From NCBI GenBank assembly GCA_019232645.1, contig JAFANO010000265.1, forward strand, positions 1 through 5,862: 5,862 bases of DNA, in the 5' to 3' direction. Below, one piece after another: positions 1-3,191 of the stretch (position 1 is the first letter of the stretch; each line of letters begins with the position of its first letter). The notes under the pieces are model-generated. The model did not search any database. It saw only the letters and a list, made by a program, of their open reading frames with translations, and had not been told where the DNA came from. The position numbers and the translations under genes are program-made. The stretch comes from Planctomycetaceae bacterium. Lineage in GTDB: Bacteria; Planctomycetota; Planctomycetia; Isosphaerales; Isosphaeraceae.

Positions 1-128
1 GGGGTGGCGGGCACGTCTTCGAGATCCCAGTGCTTGGGCCGACGCTTTGGGGTCTCAAAGGCGGAGGCGAGGCCCCGGCCATCCGACCCGACCTGGTCGC
101 GCCGAGTGAACCCAATTCTGGGTCGCAT
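1..128 (-). CDS. Possible N-terminal fragment of an unidentified leftward gene (partial, runs off left edge)
   Basis: Reading the minus strand from an ATG at 128-126 gives 42 open codons to the window edge, with no stop. The first half is basic and has mixed third positions. The second half, containing TPKRRPKHWDLEDVPATP, has a protein-like composition with G/C-ending codons. I recognise no family, signal peptide or domain. The only ribosome-binding hint is an AGGA two bases before the ATG, which is too close to be convincing. The leftward frame would be divergent from the molybdopterin gene, with a 258-bp gap between the starts. It may be a real gene start, a decayed remnant or a chance open frame; in DNA this GC-rich, short open frames are common. 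The full length lies outside the window, so function cannot be judged. Confidence 0.28.
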   Translation of the reverse strand, partial: MRPRIGFTRRDQVGSDGRGLASAFETPKRRPKHWDLEDVPAT

Positions 129-150
129 ATCCTGTTCACGATGGCCGGGT

Positions 151-228
151 GACATGCCCAACATCTTCGTGGGCATGTTCAGGTGGACCAAGGGTTTGCG
201 AACATGCCCCCGAAGATGTGGGCATGCC
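151..228. repeat. Nested palindrome pair, BIME/REP-like
   Basis: Two small palindromes stand head to head. The first has a perfect 9-bp stem, ACATGCCCA at 152-160 against TGGGCATGT at 170-178, with a 9-base loop. The second has a perfect 7-bp stem, CATGCCC at 203-209 against GGGCATG at 220-226, with a 10-base loop. The two units are also inverted copies of each other: 153-180 pairs with 200-226 apart from one extra base and one mismatch, around a 19-base spacer. This architecture is that of a REP doublet (BIME), which is often spread by a RAYT transposase or acts on mRNA ends. No transposase is visible here. A cruciform binding site for a regulator is the alternative. Confidence 0.7.
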
Positions 229-243
229 ACCCGACCAGCCCTG

Positions 244-299
244 AGGAATGGGCCGGACCATCGAGGCGCCGGCGAGCCCGACCGGGGCCCATCCCCTCG
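244..299. repeat. Imperfect inverted repeat in the leader region
   Basis: ATGGGCC at 248-254 pairs perfectly with GGCCCAT at 286-292. Flanking GAGG and CCTC bases extend the match with small bulges. The spacer is about 31 bases. It could fold in the 5' leader of the molybdopterin gene if transcription starts upstream. Given the GC content, chance is a real possibility. Confidence 0.3.
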
Positions 300-373
300 T
301 AAACCGACCTACCGGCCCGAGCATCTCTTACATAAGATGGGATCGATTCCGACCCGCCCTTGACACGGAGCTC

Positions 374-377
374 GGAG
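374..377 (+). promoter_or_regulatory. Probable ribosome binding site of the molybdopterin oxidoreductase gene
   Basis: GGAG ends nine bases before the ATG at 387, a workable spacing. A second GGAG at 367-370 is too far from that ATG. The motif supports the ATG over the in-frame TTG at 360, which has no such motif upstream. Confidence 0.4.
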
Positions 378-386
378 CTCGACGAC

Positions 387-2480
387 ATGCCGACGACGCA
401 ACGGACGACCGTCAAGAGCGTCTGCCCGCTGGACTGCCCCGACACGTGCAGCATGCGGGTGGAGGTCGAGGACGGCGTGGCGCTCGACCTCCGCGGCGAT
501 CGCGAGCACCCGTACACGCGGGGCTTCCTCTGCCGCAAGATGGCCCGCTACCTCGACCGCGTCTACAGCGACGAGCGGCTGATGTCCCCGATGCGGCGGG
601 TCGGGCCGAAGGGGCAAGGCCGGTTCGAGCGGATCTCCTGGGACGAGGTGCTGGGGCTGATCGCCGAGCGGTTCGCCGCGATCGCGCGCTCGGCGGACGG
701 GCCGCAGGCGATCTTGCCGTACAGCTATTACGGGACGATGGGCAAGCTCCAGGCGGGCAGCCTCGACCGGCGGTTCTTCCACCGCCTCGGCGCGTCGCAG
801 CTCGACCGGACGATCTGCGCGTCGGCCGGGTCGCTCGGCTACGAGTACACCGTCGGGCGCGGCCGGCTCGGTGCCGACCCGATGGCGGTCCCCGAGTGCC
901 GGTTCCTCGTCAACTGGGGCTCGAACACGGTCCACACCAACAGCCACCTCTGGAGCCTGATGATCGAGGCGCGGCGGCGGGGCGCGACGCTCGTGACGAT
1001 CGACCCTTACCGGAGCCCGACCGCCGCGCGGTCCGACTGGCACATCCAGCCCCGCCCCGGCACCGACGCCGCGCTCGCCCTGGGCGTGATGCACGTGCTC
1101 TGGCGCGAGGGCCTCCAGGACGACGACTATCTGCTCCGCGCGACCGTCGGCGCCGGCCCGCTCCGACGCCGAGTCCTCGAGGAATACCCCCTCGAGCGCG
1201 TGGCCGACATCACGGGGGTGGACGTCGCGACCGTCGCGGCCTTCGCCCGCCGCTACGCGCGCGAGCAGCCCGCGCTGATCCGCCTCAACTACGGCCTCCA
1301 GCGCCACTATGGCGGCGGGATGGCGGTCCGGACGATCGCCTGCCTGCCGGCGATCGTCGGGGCCTGGCGCCATCCCGGCGGCGGGGCCCTGCTCTCGACG
1401 AGCGGGGCCTACGACTTCGCCATGGCTCTCCTGACCCGCCCCGACCTCTCTCCCCCGGGCACGCGCACGGTCAACATGAACCAACTCGCCGAGGCCCTCG
1501 CCGGCGAGCTGCCCGGGCCGCCGGTCCGGGCCCTCTACGTCTACAACTGCAACCCGGCCGCCGTCGCGCCCGACCAGAAGCGGGTGGCCGAGGGGCTGGC
1601 GCGCGACGACCTCTTCACGGTCGTCCACGAGCAGTTCGCGACCGACACGGTCGATTACGCCGACGTCGTCCTGCCGGCGACGACCCAGCTCGAGCACCTC
1701 GACGTCCACGGGTCCTACGGCCACCACTTCGTGATGCTCAACCCCCCCGCGATCGCCCCCCGGGGCGAGTGCCGCTCGAACAACGACGTCTTCCGCGCCC
1801 TGGCCGCGCGGCTGGGCTTCGAGCCCGGGCTGTTCCCCGACGACGAGACGCTGATCCGCGAGCTGCTCGACGGCGGCCCGACCCTGGCGGGGATCACGCT
1901 CGAGCGGCTCCGCGCCGAGGGGTCGATCCGGCTGAACCTGCCCGAGCGGTACGCCCCCTTCGCCGACGGCCGCTTCCCGACCCCGTCGGGCAAGTGCGAG
2001 CTCTACTCCGAGCGGATGGAGGCCGACGGCCTCGACCCGCTGCCCACCTACCTGCCGCCCCGCGAGGACCCGCGGACCCGCCCCGACCTGGCCGCCCGGT
2101 ATCCGCTCCAGTTGCTCAGCCCGCCGCGCCCCCAGTTCCTGAACTCGACGTTCGCCAACCAGGCCCACCACCTCGCCTCGGCGGGCGACCCCACCGTCGA
2201 GCTCTCGCGCGAGGACGCCGAGGCGCGCGGGCTGGTCGACGGCCAGTGGGCCGAGGTCCGGAACGACCGGGGCCGGTTCCTGGCGCGGGTCGCGCTGACG
2301 GGGGCGGTCCGGCCGGGCGTGGCCGTCGCGACCGGCATCTACTGGAGCAAGCTCAGCCCCGGCCGGAGCAACGTGAACCAGACCACCTCCTCGGCCCTGA
2401 CCGACATGGGCGGCGGGGCGACGTTCTTCGATAACCTGGTCGAGGTCCGCCCGCTGGCGGCCGAATCGGAGCCTCCCTGA
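387..2480 (+). CDS. Molybdopterin (bis-MGD) oxidoreductase, DMSO reductase superfamily, 4Fe-4S containing
   Basis: This is a 697-residue catalytic-type subunit of the DMSO reductase superfamily (COG0243). What is seen: a 4Fe-4S motif CPLDCPDTC with C13, C17 and C21, and a fourth Cys at C49 in LCRKM (spacing CX3CX3CX27C), followed by a Lys at 51, as in NapA and formate dehydrogenases. The stretch around C144 (RTICASAG) lines up with the NapA/FDH region that carries the Mo ligand, so C144 is the likely ligand. From about residue 572 the C-terminal dinucleotide-binding domain ends in a LTDMGGGATFFDNLVEV motif typical of this subgroup. There is no twin-arginine signal, so the enzyme is probably cytoplasmic. 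The ATG at 387 was chosen because it follows a GGAG and starts just before the FeS motif; an in-frame TTG at 360 would add nine residues. The substrate is unknown: databases tend to call such proteins dehydrogenase or formate dehydrogenase-like without biochemical proof. No FeS electron-transfer or membrane subunit lies beside it; the next gene, 2 bp downstream, is a thiol-redox protein. Confidence 0.93.
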   Translation: MPTTQRTTVKSVCPLDCPDTCSMRVEVEDGVALDLRGDREHPYTRGFLCRKMARYLDRVYSDERLMSPMRRVGPKGQGRFERISWDEVLGLIAERFAAIARSADGPQAILPYSYYGTMGKLQAGSLDRRFFHRLGASQLDRTICASAGSLGYEYTVGRGRLGADPMAVPECRFLVNWGSNTVHTNSHLWSLMIEARRRGATLVTIDPYRSPTAARSDWHIQPRPGTDAALALGVMHVLWREGLQDDDYLLRATVGAGPLRRRVLEEYPLERVADITGVDVATVAAFARRYAREQPALIRLNYGLQRHYGGGMAVRTIACLPAIVGAWRHPGGGALLSTSGAYDFAMALLTRPDLSPPGTRTVNMNQLAEALAGELPGPPVRALYVYNCNPAAVAPDQKRVAEGLARDDLFTVVHEQFATDTVDYADVVLPATTQLEHLDVHGSYGHHFVMLNPPAIAPRGECRSNNDVFRALAARLGFEPGLFPDDETLIRELLDGGPTLAGITLERLRAEGSIRLNLPERYAPFADGRFPTPSGKCELYSERMEADGLDPLPTYLPPREDPRTRPDLAARYPLQLLSPPRPQFLNSTFANQAHHLASAGDPTVELSREDAEARGLVDGQWAEVRNDRGRFLARVALTGAVRPGVAVATGIYWSKLSPGRSNVNQTTSSALTDMGGGATFFDNLVEVRPLAAESEPP

Positions 2481-2482
2481 TC

Positions 2483-2788
2483 ATGATCTCGCTACTGTCC
2501 CGCTGGACCCGTCCCCGAACGCGGCCGGACGCCTCCCACCTGCGCATCACGGTCTACACCCGCGCCCAGTGCTGCTGCTGCCACAAGGCGCTCGACCTCC
2601 TGAGGGACTCTCAGCGCCGGCATGGCTTCTCGATCGAGGAGGTGGACGTCGATTCCGACCCTGAGCTGGCCGGGCGCTACGACACCTCGGTGCCGGTCGT
2701 GGCGATCGACGGCAAGGTCCGGTTCAAGGGGATGGTCAACCCCGTGCTGCTCGAGCGGCTGCTCGTCGCCGAGGCTCGGGAGCGCTAG
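2483..2788 (+). CDS. Glutaredoxin-like protein with CCCC active site
   Basis: This 101-residue protein has a thioredoxin fold of the small glutaredoxin/DUF836 type. Seen: a first beta strand RITVYTR (21-27), the redox site QCCCCHKA with C30 and C33 in the CxxC positions and C31 and C32 filling the middle, a helix, a second strand EEVDVDSD (52-59), and the cis-proline segment TSVPVVAIDG with P71. A FKG follows, and a final helix. The first 19 residues form a basic extension; no other start codon is available, and GGAG at 2468-2471 supports the ATG. The gene starts 2 bp after the molybdopterin gene stops, so co-transcription is very likely. It may reduce disulfides or deliver electrons or metal for the neighbouring enzyme, but that is inference. 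Its stop codon lies in the CTAG bordering a MITE-like element. Confidence 0.88.
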   Translation: MISLLSRWTRPRTRPDASHLRITVYTRAQCCCCHKALDLLRDSQRRHGFSIEEVDVDSDPELAGRYDTSVPVVAIDGKVRFKGMVNPVLLERLLVAEARER

Positions 2789-2924
2789 TACGGATTCCAT
2801 CGACCTGTTGTGTGATCCCGTAGGGTAGGCTTCAGCCTGCCTCCTGGGCACATCGGGCGGCAGGCTGAAGCCTACCCTACGAAGAGGCAGGCCTCGCACA
2901 ACAGGCCCTTTGATCCGGCACTAG
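2785..2924. mobile_element. MITE-like element (132 bp) flanked by CTAG direct repeats
   Basis: CTAG at 2785-2788 recurs at 2921-2924 and could be a target duplication. Inside, the ends 2789-2814 and 2895-2920 are imperfect inverted repeats: CGGAT near each tip, and CCTGTTGTG at 2804-2812 pairing perfectly with 2897-2905, after a less well conserved middle. Nested further in is a perfect 23-bp inverted repeat (2819-2841 with 2859-2881). There is no coding capacity. Removing the element and one CTAG restores CGCTAGCG, an 8-bp palindrome, and leaves the glutaredoxin stop codon intact. Small non-coding elements with terminal inverted repeats are usually moved by a transposase encoded elsewhere; CTAG or TA duplications fit IS5/IS427- or IS630-type enzymes. 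The source element is not in the window. Confidence 0.65.
2819..2881. terminator. Perfect 23-bp inverted repeat; probable factor-dependent or bidirectional transcription stop
   Basis: The arms 2819-2841 and 2859-2881 are perfectly complementary over 23 bp, around a 17-base loop. The arms carry GTAGGGTAGGCTTCAGCC and its complement, a palindrome type I associate with planctomycete and other bacterial intergenic regions. The transcript would form a very stable hairpin 31 bases after the glutaredoxin stop codon. There is no T-run after it, so it is not a classical intrinsic terminator. It may stabilise the 3' end of the mRNA or simply be the core of the mobile element. Confidence 0.5.
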
Positions 2925-3019
2925 CGATCACGAATCACCCGGTGTCCGCCCCCGAGAAGAGTTAGCCGAAGCGAGGACGGCCGCCGTTTTCCGGCATCAC
3001 ACCACGCACGGCGCAGCAC

Positions 3020-3045
3020 CCCCGGTCCGCGTCCGCGGGACGGGG
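3020..3045. repeat. GC-rich stem-loop
   Basis: Bases 3020-3030 pair with 3035-3045 through eleven positions, with one G-A mismatch and one G-T wobble, around a 4-base loop. It is followed by AGAACGG and no T-run. It may be an RNA structure or a chance product of the base composition. Confidence 0.35.
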
Positions 3046-3052
3046 AGAACGG

Positions 3053-3163
3053 CCTTACCCCGGCACGGACGACAGCCAAGGCCACGAACTAGGGGCGAGG
3101 GGTTAGGGGCGAGGGGCGAGGTCAGACCTTACCCCGGCACGGGCGACAGCCAAGGCCACGAAC
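3053..3163 (+). repeat. Two-copy 37-bp direct repeat, 74-bp period
   Basis: Copy one is 3053-3089 and copy two 3127-3163. They are identical except at one base (A at 3069, G at 3143). Both start CCTTACCCCGGCAC and end GGCCACGAAC. The 37-base gap is as long as the repeat and is filled by the G-rich motif, so the whole unit may have been duplicated and then partly replaced. With two copies it is not a CRISPR. Similar strings may be scattered in this genome as an intergenic repeat family. Confidence 0.85.
3092..3116 (+). promoter_or_regulatory. G-quadruplex motif upstream of the GH31 gene
   Basis: Four runs of GGGG (3092-3095, 3099-3102, 3106-3109, 3113-3116) are separated by three 3-base loops, CGA, TTA and CGA, on the plus strand. 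TAGGGGCGAGGGG occurs twice at a 14-bp period (3090-3102 and 3104-3116). This exactly meets the usual rule for an intramolecular quadruplex with four stacked tetrads. It lies 75 bases before the GH31 start codon, either in the promoter or in the untranslated leader. A regulatory role is inference. Confidence 0.6.
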
Positions 3164-3191
3164 CCTTCTCCCACCCACGGACATCCTCACT

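Larger units (their letters stand above)
129..386. other. Intergenic leader region upstream of the molybdopterin oxidoreductase gene
   Basis: I see no convincing gene here. Open frames across it have no protein-like character and overlap strong palindromes. It holds the nested palindrome pair at 151-228, a weaker inverted repeat at about 244-299 and a short AT-richer patch around 323-338. A TAAGAT at 333-338 matches four of six bases of a -10 box, but no good -35 box sits at the right distance, so no promoter is claimed. The promoter of the downstream gene most likely lies between 230 and 370. Confidence 0.6.
2927..3191. other. Non-coding intergenic region before the GH31 gene
   Basis: I see no gene here. 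The region holds a GC-rich stem-loop at 3020-3045, two 37-bp direct repeat copies (3053-3089 and 3127-3163) and a G-quadruplex motif between them. The promoter of the GH31 gene should lie in this stretch, but I found no clear -35/-10 pair. The sequence just before the start codon (3164-3191) is pyrimidine-rich and has only a GGA at 3179-3181 as a possible weak ribosome-binding site. Confidence 0.7.

Noticed and set aside
4..363. 119-codon plus-strand frame at the left edge
   Set aside because: It spans the palindrome pair and the leader, has no protein-like pattern and overlaps the likely control region of the next gene.
360..365. TTGACA as a -35 promoter box
   Set aside because: It is a perfect hexamer, but about 17 bases later there is only GC-rich coding sequence and no -10 box, and it lies too close to the start codon.
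360..386. TTG at 360 as start of the molybdopterin oxidoreductase
   Set aside because: The nine extra residues show no conserved feature; the ATG at 387 has a GGAG at good spacing and begins close to the FeS motif, as in relatives.
309..2171. 620-codon minus-strand open frame opposite the molybdopterin gene
   Set aside because: Antisense shadow; composition is Val/Gly/Arg/Glu-rich and has no family motif, while the plus strand encodes clear FeS and cofactor motifs.
248..2434. Long plus-strand open frame overlapping the molybdopterin gene
   Set aside because: It is out of frame with the recognised domains, rich in Arg, Pro and Ala as expected of a shadow in GC-rich DNA, and has no known motifs.
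3053..3163. CRISPR array
   Set aside because: Only two repeat copies, a low-complexity G-rich spacer and no cas gene nearby.
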